A DNA stretch of 46,787 nt from Longimicrobiales bacterium (GTDB lineage Bacteria > Gemmatimonadota > Gemmatimonadetes > Longimicrobiales > RSA9): contig DATHUY010000091.1 of NCBI GenBank assembly GCA_035461765.1, positions 1 to 46,787 on the forward strand, written 5' to 3'. The translations under genes were made by a program, and so were the position numbers. The notes under the pieces are model-generated. The model did not search any database, was not told the origin of the DNA, and worked only from the letters and a program-made list of their open reading frames with translations. Positions within the stretch are counted from its first letter, which is position 1; each line of letters starts with the position of its first letter. Below are positions 16,383 to 24,215 of the stretch, piece after piece.

Positions 16383-19154
16383 GTGTCTCGCAACGTGTTC
16401 GATACATACAATGCGGCCTACGTACAGGCTGTTTACGAGCAGTACCTGCAGAATCCGGGATCCGTGGATGAGACCTGGCGCCGGCTGTTTGCCAGCGACA
16501 CGAGCGGCCTGATAGGCGGTAACGGCGCCGCCGCCTCTCTCTCCGGGCCCGCCGAGGAACCGGCCGGTCTCCAGCAGCTGCGCGCCGCGCGCGCCGCGGG
16601 CGAGCTGGTCGATGCCTACCGCCTTCACGGGCACCGGGCGGCCCAGCTCGATCCGCTGGGCAGCACCCCGCCCGGCCACCCGATGCTGGAGCCCGAGTTC
16701 CACGGCATCACGGCGGACGACCTCGCCACGGTGCCGTCCGCGCTGATCGACGATCTGCCCGGCGACGACATGACCCAGGTCCTGGCCTGGCTGAAGCAGA
16801 CCTACACCGGCCCGATCGGCTACGAGTTCGAGCACCTGGAGGACCCGAAGCAGCGCGAATGGCTGCGCGAGCAGATCGAGTCCAATGCCCACAGACAGCC
16901 GCTATCCGCCGAGGAAAAGAAGCGCCTCCTCGGCCGGCTCACGGAGGTCGAGGCGCTCGAGCAGTTCATTCATCGCGCCTATCTCGGCGCGAAGCGCTTC
17001 TCGATCGAGGGCACCGACATGATGGTGCCCATGCTCGACCTGGCCATTGAACGCGCGGCGGTCGCGGGCGCACGCGAAGTAGCCATCGGCATGGCTCACC
17101 GCGGCCGCCTCAACGTGCTCGCGCATGTCCTCGGCATGCCGTACGGCGAGCTGATCGCCAAGTTCGAGGGCATCCACGCGCAGAAGGCGGGCACGGGTGA
17201 CGTGAAGTATCACCTCGGTGCGGAGGGAACCTATGCAACGCGCACCGGCGAACCCCTCACCGTGATGCTCGCGCCGAACCCGAGTCACCTCGAGTTCGTG
17301 CATGCCGTTGTCGAGGGTATCACGCGCGCCAAGCAGACCGACCGCACCACGCCGGAGCTCACGCAGGACGAGAACCTCGTCGTCCCGGTCATCATCCACG
17401 GCGATGCTGCGTTCTCCGGACAGGGCGTCGTCCCGGAGACGCTGAACCTGTCGCGCCTGCGCGGATATCGGACGGGCGGAACACTCCACATCATCGCGAA
17501 CAACCAGGTCGGATTCACGACCACCCCGAGTGAGGCCCGCTCGACAGATTACGCGAGCGACGTCGCGCGCGGCTTCGACATTCCGGTATTTCATGTGAAC
17601 GCCGACGATGCCGAGGCGTGTCTCGCCGTGGTCCGCCTGGCGATGATGTTCCGTGCCCGGTTCCACGACGACGTCGTCATCGACCTCATCGGGTACCGCC
17701 GGTTCGGTCACAACGAGGGCGACGAGCCGGCATACACGCAGCCGGTGTTGTATCGCAAGATCTCGGAGCACCCGACCGTGCGGCGCGTGTGGGGCGAGCA
17801 TCTGACGAGCGACGGCACCCTGGCCGAGGGCGAGCTCGACGCGGTCTGGCAGCAGGCGTACGACCGCCTCGTGAACGAGCAGGCGCAGGTCCGCAATGGC
17901 GGCGAAGAAGTGCACGTGGAGCATCACGAGCCGGAGGAGGAGAACGCGGCCGGGCTGCAGATCGACACGCACGTGGACGCGGAGCTGCTGGCCGACCTGG
18001 ACCGGCAGATCCACACCTGGCCGGAGGACTTCAGGATCAATCCGAAGCTCGGCCGTCAGCTCGAGAAGCGATCGAAGGTGTTCGGCGAGGGGGGCAGCGT
18101 GGATTGGGCCCACGCAGAGACGCTCGCGTTCGCATCGCTGCTCGCGCAGGCCATACCCGTGCGCCTCACGGGGCAGGACACCGAGCGGGGCACGTTCAGC
18201 CAGCGCCATCTCGTGCTGCATGATGCTGAAACGGACGCGCGCTACACGCCGGTCGCCAGCCTGCAACAGGCGCAGGCGCCGTTCGAGATCCATAACAGCC
18301 CGCTCTCGGAGCTCGCGGCCGTCGGCTTCGAGTACGGCTACAGCGTCGTCGCTCCGAAAGCGCTCGTGCTGTGGGAGGCGCAGTTCGGCGACTTCGTCAA
18401 CGGTGCGCAGGTCATCATCGATCAGTTCCTGACGGCGGGTCGCGCGAAGTGGCAGCAGGAGTCACGCATGGTCCTGCTGCTGCCGCACGGATACGAGGGC
18501 CAGGGCCCAGAGCATTCCAGTGCGCGCCTGGAACGTTTTCTCCAGCTGGCGGCGGAGAAGAACATTCGCGTCGCCAACTGTACGACGCCCGCACAGTATT
18601 TCCACCTGCTGCGCCGGCAGGCTCTCTACGATGAGCGCCGTCCGCTCATCGTGATGACACCCAAGAGCCTGCTGCGCCACCCGCGTGCCACATCGCCTGT
18701 CAGCGAGCTGAGCGAAGGCGGCTTCAGGCGTGTCATTCCCGATGAGACCGTGGCGCCGGCAGCGACGCGGCGCGTGGTGTTGTGCACCGGCAAGGTGTAC
18801 TACGACCTGCTCGCGGCGCGCGAGGAAACCGGCAGCGACGATGTGGCTCTCGTGCGCATGGAGCTGCTCTATCCCTTCCCGTCCACCGACCTCAAGCCGC
18901 TCCTGGCCGAGTATGGTGATGATGTGGAGTTCGTGTGGGTCCAGGAAGAGCCGAAGAACATGGGGGCATGGTTCTACGTCGAGCCGTGCTTCCGCGAGCA
19001 CACCGGTCGCAGCATCAGCTACATTGGCCGGCCGCGGCGCGCGAGCCCGGCAGAAGGGTACGCGGACGTGCACGAGAAGGAGCAGAAGCGGCTGACCTCG
19101 GAGGCCGTGCGCCCGGCGAAGGCGGCGGCAAAGAAGGCGGCGCGCCGGCGCTAG
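16383..19154 (+). CDS. odhA: 2-oxoglutarate dehydrogenase E1 component
   Basis: A 923-residue thiamine-diphosphate enzyme that decarboxylates 2-oxoglutarate in the citric acid cycle and passes succinyl to the E2 lipoyl domain. The N-terminal E1 segment begins NVFDTYNAAYVQAVYEQYL. The catalytic core has GMAHRGRLNVLAHVLG (about 239-254), NPSHLEFVHAVVEG, the ThDP/Mg motif HGDAAFSGQG and NNQVGFTT. The pyrimidine and C-terminal domains carry FEYGYSVV and EAQFGDFVNGAQ. GTG 16383 with AGGA 7 nt upstream is chosen; the frame is open to 16263 but crosses the preceding terminator. The last 17 residues are a Lys/Ala/Arg-rich tail. No E2 (sucB) gene is adjacent. Confidence 0.96.
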   Translation: MSRNVFDTYNAAYVQAVYEQYLQNPGSVDETWRRLFASDTSGLIGGNGAAASLSGPAEEPAGLQQLRAARAAGELVDAYRLHGHRAAQLDPLGSTPPGHPMLEPEFHGITADDLATVPSALIDDLPGDDMTQVLAWLKQTYTGPIGYEFEHLEDPKQREWLREQIESNAHRQPLSAEEKKRLLGRLTEVEALEQFIHRAYLGAKRFSIEGTDMMVPMLDLAIERAAVAGAREVAIGMAHRGRLNVLAHVLGMPYGELIAKFEGIHAQKAGTGDVKYHLGAEGTYATRTGEPLTVMLAPNPSHLEFVHAVVEGITRAKQTDRTTPELTQDENLVVPVIIHGDAAFSGQGVVPETLNLSRLRGYRTGGTLHIIANNQVGFTTTPSEARSTDYASDVARGFDIPVFHVNADDAEACLAVVRLAMMFRARFHDDVVIDLIGYRRFGHNEGDEPAYTQPVLYRKISEHPTVRRVWGEHLTSDGTLAEGELDAVWQQAYDRLVNEQAQVRNGGEEVHVEHHEPEEENAAGLQIDTHVDAELLADLDRQIHTWPEDFRINPKLGRQLEKRSKVFGEGGSVDWAHAETLAFASLLAQAIPVRLTGQDTERGTFSQRHLVLHDAETDARYTPVASLQQAQAPFEIHNSPLSELAAVGFEYGYSVVAPKALVLWEAQFGDFVNGAQVIIDQFLTAGRAKWQQESRMVLLLPHGYEGQGPEHSSARLERFLQLAAEKNIRVANCTTPAQYFHLLRRQALYDERRPLIVMTPKSLLRHPRATSPVSELSEGGFRRVIPDETVAPAATRRVVLCTGKVYYDLLAAREETGSDDVALVRMELLYPFPSTDLKPLLAEYGDDVEFVWVQEEPKNMGAWFYVEPCFREHTGRSISYIGRPRRASPAEGYADVHEKEQKRLTSEAVRPAKAAAKKAARRR

Positions 19155-19222
19155 GTGGCCCTCGGCCGGACGCGGGTACGCCAATTGCCTCGTAGGGCAG
19201 CAACACTCTACCAGGAGAGCGT

Positions 19223-19402
19223 ATGTCCTCGTTCGGCATCTATGTGATCGGCTTCGTCATCCTCATCGTGGGCCTCGCGCTGGCGGCGAACATGCTCGGG
19301 GTGCCCACGGTCTGGATCGGAATCGGCGTCATCGTCATGGTCGGTATCGCTGTGCTGTCAGGAGTGGCGAAAACGCGCCAGCGCGACCGCCCCGACACCT
19401 GA
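19223..19402 (+). CDS. 59-residue two-helix membrane protein
   Basis: A small reading frame with an excellent ribosome-binding site (CCAGGAGAGC, 5-6 nt before ATG 19223). The 59-residue product has two hydrophobic segments (about 5-23 and 28-47) joined by an ANMLGVPTV turn, and a basic tail KTRQRDR. It resembles generic small inner-membrane proteins; I cannot assign a family. It sits 68 nt after odhA and 120 nt before lemA. Confidence 0.7.
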   Translation: MSSFGIYVIGFVILIVGLALAANMLGVPTVWIGIGVIVMVGIAVLSGVAKTRQRDRPDT

Positions 19403-19440
19403 CGACGGCCGCCACGCGTCGCGCGCCCGGGGCTCCGTGC

Positions 19441-19468
19441 TTTACACGCGGGCCTCGCGGCGCATATT
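19441..19468 (+). promoter_or_regulatory. Candidate sigma-70-type promoter of lemA
   Basis: TTTACA (19441-19446) and CATATT (19463-19468) are separated by 16 bp in an otherwise very GC-rich gap. They match 5/6 and 4/6 bases of the -35 and -10 consensus. Transcription would start about 45 nt before the lemA ATG (19523). The organism's promoter consensus is not known here. Confidence 0.4.
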
Positions 19469-19522
19469 TCAGCAGGACTCCGCCTCACGGAGGGCCGGCC
19501 CCCACAATGAAAGGACCTGGCA

Positions 19523-20062
19523 ATGGTGCCATCCCTGATCCTGATCGCGCTGGCTGTCGTCGCGCTCGTGATCTACAACGGACTGGTGCAGCTGAAGGTG
19601 CGCGCGGAATCGGCGTGGTCGGATATCGATGTGCAGCTGAAGCGGCGTCATGACCTGGTGCCGAACCTCGTCGAGACGGTGAAGGGTTACGCCTCGCATG
19701 AGAGCGGGACGTTCGAAGCCGTCGTCAATGCGCGGTCGCGCGCCATGGGCGCACAGAGTCCGGCGGCACGCGCGGAGGCGGAGAACATGCTGACGGGTGC
19801 GCTCAAGTCCCTGTTCGCGCTGGCTGAAGCGTACCCGCAACTGCGTGCGGCCGAGAGCTTCGGGCAGCTCCAGCAGCAGCTGGCCGGCATCGAGGACGCC
19901 ATCCAGAACGCTCGTCGCTACTACAATGCAGTCGTCCGCGACCTCAATACGAAGATCCAGCAGTTTCCGTCCAACCTCATCGCGCGCGCATTCGGATTCC
20001 GCGAACGCGAGTTTTTCGAGATCAGCGAGGCCGAGAGCGCCGTACCGCGCGTCAGCTTCTGA
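19523..20062 (+). CDS. lemA: LemA family protein
   Basis: A 179-residue protein typical of LemA in length. An N-terminal helix (3-18, LILIALAVVALVIYNGL) anchors it, followed by a helical bundle with VRAESAWSDIDVQLKRRHDL (about 27-46), VPNLVETVKGYASHE and the IEDAIQNARRYYNAVVRDLN motif (about 125-145). AAAGGA precedes ATG 19523. LemA proteins are membrane-anchored and of uncertain biochemical role. They are commonly encoded beside DUF2207 or TPM-domain proteins, as here: the next gene starts 10 nt later. Confidence 0.95.
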   Translation: MVPSLILIALAVVALVIYNGLVQLKVRAESAWSDIDVQLKRRHDLVPNLVETVKGYASHESGTFEAVVNARSRAMGAQSPAARAEAENMLTGALKSLFALAEAYPQLRAAESFGQLQQQLAGIEDAIQNARRYYNAVVRDLNTKIQQFPSNLIARAFGFREREFFEISEAESAVPRVSF

Positions 20063-20072
20063 GCCGCTGATC

Positions 20073-21827
20073 ATGTGCAGAATGCCTTTCGCGACGTCGC
20101 GAAGCACGTGGCGGCGCGCGCGCATCGCGGCGCTGGCCGTGACCGTCGCCGCGACCGCCTCACCGGCACACGCGCAGGAGCGGTCACTCGACATCCGGGA
20201 GATGAACGCGCGGATCATCGTGACGCGCGGCGGCGATGTGAGCGTGACCGAGCGGTTCGTCGTGCACTTCAACGGTTCGTGGAACGGCATCTACCGCATG
20301 ATCCCCGTCGAGTATGATGCGCCCGGCGGACTGAATTACACGCTGCGGCTGCGCGTCGAGAGCGTCACGGACGACGCGGGCACTCCGCTCCGCCATGAGG
20401 TGGAGCGTGTCGGCGACAGCCGACGCATCAAGATGTGGGTGCCGAATGCCAACGACGCAACGCGCACCGTTGTGCTATCCTACAGCGCAGACAATGCGCT
20501 GCGCTTCTTCGACGAGCACGATGAGCTGTACTGGAACGTCACCGGCGCGGAGTGGGACTTTCCGATCCAGAGCGTCATTGCGGAAGTCGTCCTGCCGGAT
20601 GACGTGACAGGCATACGCACGACATCGTTCACCGGCGCGCACGGATCGACGGAGAACGCCGTGGTCGAGCAGAGCGGGAGCGTCATCACGTTTCGCGGGA
20701 CGAGGCCGCTCGGGTACCGCGAAGACCTCACGCTTGTGGTCGGCTGGAACCCGGGCGTGGTCACGCGCCCGACCACGACGGACCGGGTAACGTCGCTGCT
20801 GGCCAGCAACTCCGTGCTCTTCGCGCCGGTCATTGCCTTCGTGGCGATGTTCGGGCTGTGGCGCCGCTTCGGCCGCGATCCGGAACCTGGCTCCGTGTTC
20901 GTGCGCTACGAGCCGCCGCCCGACATGACGCCGGCGGAGGCAGGCACGCTGATGGATGACCGCGCGGACGTGCGTGACATCACCGCCACCCTCGTCGATC
21001 TGGCCGTACGCGGATTCGTCGTGATCGAAGAGAAAACGAAGGATCAGCTGTTCGGCCTGATCAGCTCACGCGATTACGAGATCGCGCTGGTCCATCCAGA
21101 GCAGTGGCCACAGCTCAAGCCACACGAGCGTGCACTGCTCCAGGCGCTGTCCGTCCATTCGCACGACGATCGGGTCATGCTGTCAGACCTGCAGAATGAG
21201 TTCTACAAGCACCTGCCGGAGATCAGGAAACACCTCACGCGCACACTGGTCGACGGCGGCTTTTACGTGAGCAGCCCGACAGCGGTCCGCGGCATATGGA
21301 TCGCCATCGCGGTGGCGTCCGCAATCGTGGTCATCTTCGGGGCCGGCATCGTGGCGGACCGATTCGCGATCTCACCTGTCGCGGCGTTCATCGCCGGCGC
21401 GGCTACGGCCATCGTGGTGGCGGTCTTCGGTTGGCTGATGCCGCGGCGCACACCGGATGGTGCACGCACGCACACGTGGCTCTGCGGCTTCGAGGAGTTC
21501 CTCGGTCGGGTGGAGAAGGACCGGCTGGAGCGCCTGATCGAATCGCCGGCCGCCTTCGAGAAGTTCCTGCCCTTCGCCATGGCATTCGGCGTGGAGAACA
21601 ACTGGGCGCGTGCGTTCGAGGGGCTCGCCACCCAGCCGCCCAGCTGGTATCACACGTCGGACGGCCGCGCCTTCCGCCCGCAGCTGTTCGTGAGCGATCT
21701 CGGCCGCATGAGCACCGCGGCGGGTAGCGCCATGACCTCGGCACCGCGCTCCAGCAGCGGCAGCTCGGGCTTCAGCGGCGGCTCCAGCGGCGGGGGTTTC
21801 GGCGGCGGCGGCGGCGGCGGCTTCTGA
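20073..21827 (+). CDS. DUF2207-domain membrane protein
   Basis: A 584-residue exported membrane protein. The signal peptide (about 1-35, ending AHAQ) is followed by the periplasmic DUF2207 domain (about 36-245): ITVTRGGDVSVTERFVVHFNG-type strands, GIYRMIPV and LYWNVTGAEWDFPI. A helix (about 247-266) and a cytoplasmic part with RDITATLVDLAVRGF are followed by two helices (about 408-450), a LERLIESPAAFEKFLPFAMAFGVENNW region and a Ser/Gly-rich tail ending in a run of glycines. The frame is open upstream into lemA, but ATG 20073 begins the signal peptide; ATG 20082 is an alternative. Function is unknown; the LemA/DUF2207 pair is a recurrent neighbourhood. Confidence 0.88.
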   Translation: MCRMPFATSRSTWRRARIAALAVTVAATASPAHAQERSLDIREMNARIIVTRGGDVSVTERFVVHFNGSWNGIYRMIPVEYDAPGGLNYTLRLRVESVTDDAGTPLRHEVERVGDSRRIKMWVPNANDATRTVVLSYSADNALRFFDEHDELYWNVTGAEWDFPIQSVIAEVVLPDDVTGIRTTSFTGAHGSTENAVVEQSGSVITFRGTRPLGYREDLTLVVGWNPGVVTRPTTTDRVTSLLASNSVLFAPVIAFVAMFGLWRRFGRDPEPGSVFVRYEPPPDMTPAEAGTLMDDRADVRDITATLVDLAVRGFVVIEEKTKDQLFGLISSRDYEIALVHPEQWPQLKPHERALLQALSVHSHDDRVMLSDLQNEFYKHLPEIRKHLTRTLVDGGFYVSSPTAVRGIWIAIAVASAIVVIFGAGIVADRFAISPVAAFIAGAATAIVVAVFGWLMPRRTPDGARTHTWLCGFEEFLGRVEKDRLERLIESPAAFEKFLPFAMAFGVENNWARAFEGLATQPPSWYHTSDGRAFRPQLFVSDLGRMSTAAGSAMTSAPRSSSGSSGFSGGSSGGGFGGGGGGGF

Positions 21828-21994
21828 CGGTTCGAGAGCGGGAGCGGGAGCGTGTTCGTGTGCGTATCCGGGGACAGACGACAGCGGGCTCCGGGACTCG
21901 CGGACCTTCTGCGTGCATGGTGTACCGATACATCGACTGAACGCTTGCCCTGCAGCAATAGTTGGAACACTTTGGAGGATCCGGGGCTATTCCG

Positions 21995-22543
21995 GTGAGG
22001 CAGTACGCAGGAGGAGAGTTGGAGCAGCTGGTCGTCATAACGCACCCCGATCCCGTCGTCCTGGAGGCTCGCACCATCGAGGATGTGAGCACGCCGGATG
22101 GCAGTGTGGCCCTCGGTTACTACTACGACGGCCACGTACTCGCGCGCGGGGTGGTGGCGAACGACGCTCTGGATGCGATACAGGGCCTGCTGCGCACACC
22201 CGTTTCGGTCGCCCTCGCGGCCACCGAGGACGAGGGCGGCAACATCGAGGCGCGTGTATGTCTGGTGCTTCCCGTCGAGCCGGAGGATATGCCCGGTGCC
22301 GAGGAAGAGCCGGAGGAGCCCTGGCGCGCCAGCCTGCCCACGCCGCCGACCGAGCTGAATGGCGACTACCACGAGCCGCCGAAGCTGGCGCTGCTGCCCA
22401 TTGGGAATGCCGTGCGCGGCGCCAGTCACCGCAACCATCCGGACGTCGCCGGCGATGCCAAGGAGATGCTCCATAACCTGCTCTCCGGCCGCAGCCACGA
22501 CGCCATCGCCCGCGCCATCGACGACCTGCTCGACAGCCTGTAA
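21995..22543 (+). CDS. Hypothetical protein
   Basis: I do not recognise this protein. From GTG 21995 it has 182 residues: a beta-rich first half (QLVVITHPDPVVLEARTIED, GYYYDGHVLARGVV), an acidic stretch around residue 105 (PEDMPGAEEEPEEP), a Pro-rich spacer, and a helical C-terminus (AKEMLHNLLSGRSHDAIARAIDDLL). It has no signal peptide or membrane segment. The start is uncertain: TTG 21962 gives 193 residues, and neither has a strong ribosome-binding site. It ends 23 nt before the UDG-fold gene and is probably co-transcribed with it. Confidence 0.6.
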   Translation: MRQYAGGELEQLVVITHPDPVVLEARTIEDVSTPDGSVALGYYYDGHVLARGVVANDALDAIQGLLRTPVSVALAATEDEGGNIEARVCLVLPVEPEDMPGAEEEPEEPWRASLPTPPTELNGDYHEPPKLALLPIGNAVRGASHRNHPDVAGDAKEMLHNLLSGRSHDAIARAIDDLLDSL

Positions 22544-22566
22544 TCGTCGGCAGAAGCAGTACCGAA

Positions 22567-23544
22567 GTGCCATCCCGAACTGACGACACCGCCGCGCAGG
22601 AAGCGCGATTCCGCCGGATCTTCCGGGCGGCACACGCCGGCCATCGCGACTGTGCGTCCGATGAGTGGCTCCACGCGCCCTGTCTCGATCCTGACGGACA
22701 GCTCGCCGATCGTCCCATCGTATGGAGCCGGCGCAATGGCCCATGGCACCGCGTGCCCATCCTGTGGGTTGGTGCAGCCCCCGGTAACGCCGGCGGCCTC
22801 GGCAGCAGCGACCTCGGCGCCCACGGCACCCGCATCCCGTTCGGCGGCGACATCGCCGGAGGCAACCTCGATGTGCTCCTGTCGTCGATCGGCATGGACC
22901 GCAACGGCACGTTCCTCGTGGCCGCCTACAACCAGCTGCCGGAGCGCGGCGGTGGCGAGCCGACCACCCGCGAGTTGGCCGCCCCCATCGGGCACTATCC
23001 GGACAGCGGCGCCCTCCTGCGAGACACCGTAATCGCCACCGGACCCACCCTCGTCGTGGCGCTCGGGAACGTGGGCCTGCGCACACTCATCGCCGCACTC
23101 ACCCGGAGCTACGACGCACCCGTCGGCGAGCCCCCCGTGTCAGCAACGCCCCTTCGGCTCCCGGGCACCGCCCGCATCGCCGCCGCCGGTATCGAGCGCG
23201 GCACCGTGACGCCGTGGCCGGAGGAATTTCCGCTCAGCGAAGGATTCCGCGCTGCCTGGCGCGAGGCCTGGGGCGATGAGCCGGCGTTCGACCTCCTGCC
23301 GGTGCTCCATCCCAGTGCACAGAACATGAGCCCGTTCGCGGGCGCCCACACCCAGTTCCACCTCCGCATGCGGCAGACTCGCGCGGCTCTCATCGACGGC
23401 GTGCGCGGAGTCCTCGGCGGCGAGCCTCCGGATCCCCGGCCTCACATCCCGGCAACGGGCATCTATGCGCTCCGGGAGTGGCAGGAACGGGTCGCCGAGC
23501 GGCACGCCCGCTATGACGACCTGTGGCGCGAGAAAGGTATATGA
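22567..23544 (+). CDS. Divergent uracil-DNA glycosylase-superfamily protein
   Basis: A 325-residue protein with UDG-fold motifs in order: VGAAPGNAGG (68-77), corresponding to the water-activating G-x-APG loop; GTRIPFGGDIAGGNLDVLL (87-105), like the G-R-PF-GD-x-G-x-L stretch of family 4/5 enzymes; FLVAAYNQLPE (116-126); LVVALGNVGLRTLI (162-175); and LLPVLHPSAQN (243-253), matching the HPS-xx-N motif 2. Only two N-terminal cysteines (29, 39) are present, so the four-cysteine iron-sulfur site of families 4 and 5 is absent. The superfamily is fairly secure by motif order. Activity on uracil or another damaged base is inferred. The start is GTG 22567 with a weak ribosome-binding site. Confidence 0.65.
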   Translation: MPSRTDDTAAQEARFRRIFRAAHAGHRDCASDEWLHAPCLDPDGQLADRPIVWSRRNGPWHRVPILWVGAAPGNAGGLGSSDLGAHGTRIPFGGDIAGGNLDVLLSSIGMDRNGTFLVAAYNQLPERGGGEPTTRELAAPIGHYPDSGALLRDTVIATGPTLVVALGNVGLRTLIAALTRSYDAPVGEPPVSATPLRLPGTARIAAAGIERGTVTPWPEEFPLSEGFRAAWREAWGDEPAFDLLPVLHPSAQNMSPFAGAHTQFHLRMRQTRAALIDGVRGVLGGEPPDPRPHIPATGIYALREWQERVAERHARYDDLWREKGI

Positions 23545-23549
23545 GCCCC

Positions 23550-23579
23550 CCGGCCAACGTGGACGTTGCACTCGGCCGG
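23550..23579. other. Imperfect hairpin after the UDG-fold gene
   Basis: CCGGCC (23550-23555) pairs with GGCCGG (23574-23579), and inside it AACGT (23556-23560) can pair with ACGTT (23563-23567), leaving a one-sided bulge. It begins 5 nt after the stop at 23544. There is no T-tract, so it may be a weak terminator or transcript-stabilising structure. Confidence 0.35.
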
Positions 23580-23603
23580 AATCGCCGTTAGCGTTGTACC
23601 CGT

Positions 23604-23846
23604 ATGGTTTACTACGCCCGGGTTCCCGTCCGCACGCTGATCCCTACCGTCGCCGTGTCGCTCGCGACCGATGACGGCGAGGTATCGTTCCGCGCGCGGT
23701 GGAAGCGCTCTCCCCTCGAGCTGCAACGCCTGATCCTGTTTCGTATGAGAAACGGCAAACTCCTCTGGTTCGAGGACGACCGCGGCCGCGACGTCTGTTT
23801 CCGTCCGGAAGCCGTTCGCGCCGCACTGGTCGACGGGAGAAGATGA
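23604..23846 (+). CDS. Small hypothetical protein (80 residues)
   Basis: An 80-residue soluble protein read from ATG 23604. It is rich in Arg and Val, with two amphipathic strand pairs (RTLIPTVAVSLATDDG, VSFRARWKRSP) and a short helix (PLELQRLILFRMRNG) followed by KLLWFEDDRGRDVCFRPEAV. The pattern suggests a small beta-sheet domain, but I cannot name a family. No good ribosome-binding site is seen. It ends one base before the next ATG (TGACATG), which favours a real, co-translated gene. Confidence 0.5.
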   Translation: MVYYARVPVRTLIPTVAVSLATDDGEVSFRARWKRSPLELQRLILFRMRNGKLLWFEDDRGRDVCFRPEAVRAALVDGRR

Positions 23847-23847
23847 C

Positions 23848-24138
23848 ATGAATGCAATGATGCTGCTGCAGTCGGCAGCGACCCCTGCGGTCGAAGGGGA
23901 CTGGGTGAACTCCGTCCTGACGTTTCTCGATACACCCGCGCCGTACAGCCCGTTGTCCGAGTATCTGCTCGTTCTGTTTGTTCTGTGGCTGATCGCGCGG
24001 CGGCACAACAGGAAGAGCAAGGACACGTTCGAGAGCCAGGCGCAGGAGGTGCTGGATGACAAGCTGCAGCTGGGCGAGTTGAGCAAGGACGCGTACGATC
24101 GGTTCCGGCAGGATCTGATTCTGCGGCCCAAGCGGTAG
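23848..24138 (+). CDS. Small membrane protein with C-terminal SHOCT-like helix pair
   Basis: A 96-residue protein beginning 1 nt after the previous stop. One membrane segment (about 38-50, YLLVLFVLWLIA) is followed by a basic stop-transfer (RRHNRKSKD). The last 30 residues read like a SHOCT domain: QEVLDDKLQLGELSKDAYDR, with the x-L-x-x-G-x-L/I-s-x-e-e-y-e pattern. SHOCT is a short helical hairpin often attached to membrane or oligomerising proteins; no enzymatic role is known. Its gene faces the TonB-dependent receptor gene end to end. Confidence 0.6.
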   Translation: MNAMMLLQSAATPAVEGDWVNSVLTFLDTPAPYSPLSEYLLVLFVLWLIARRHNRKSKDTFESQAQEVLDDKLQLGELSKDAYDRFRQDLILRPKR

Positions 24139-24147
24139 GCGCGGGCG

Positions 24148-24163
24148 TCACCCGTCCGGGTGA
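24148..24163. other. Short hairpin between convergent genes
   Basis: TCACCC (24148-24153) pairs with GGGTGA (24158-24163) around a GTCC loop, between the convergent ends of the SHOCT-like gene and the receptor gene. It may serve as a weak bidirectional terminator; no T-tract is present. Confidence 0.4.
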
Positions 24164-24215
24164 GAAGTGCTCCCACCTGACTGGCCGTCGTGCCCATGTG
24201 TACCGGCGGCGTACC

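Noticed and set aside
21804-21823. GGC microsatellite as a regulatory repeat
   Set aside because: It encodes the glycine tail of the DUF2207 protein and is in frame, which is common in this family.
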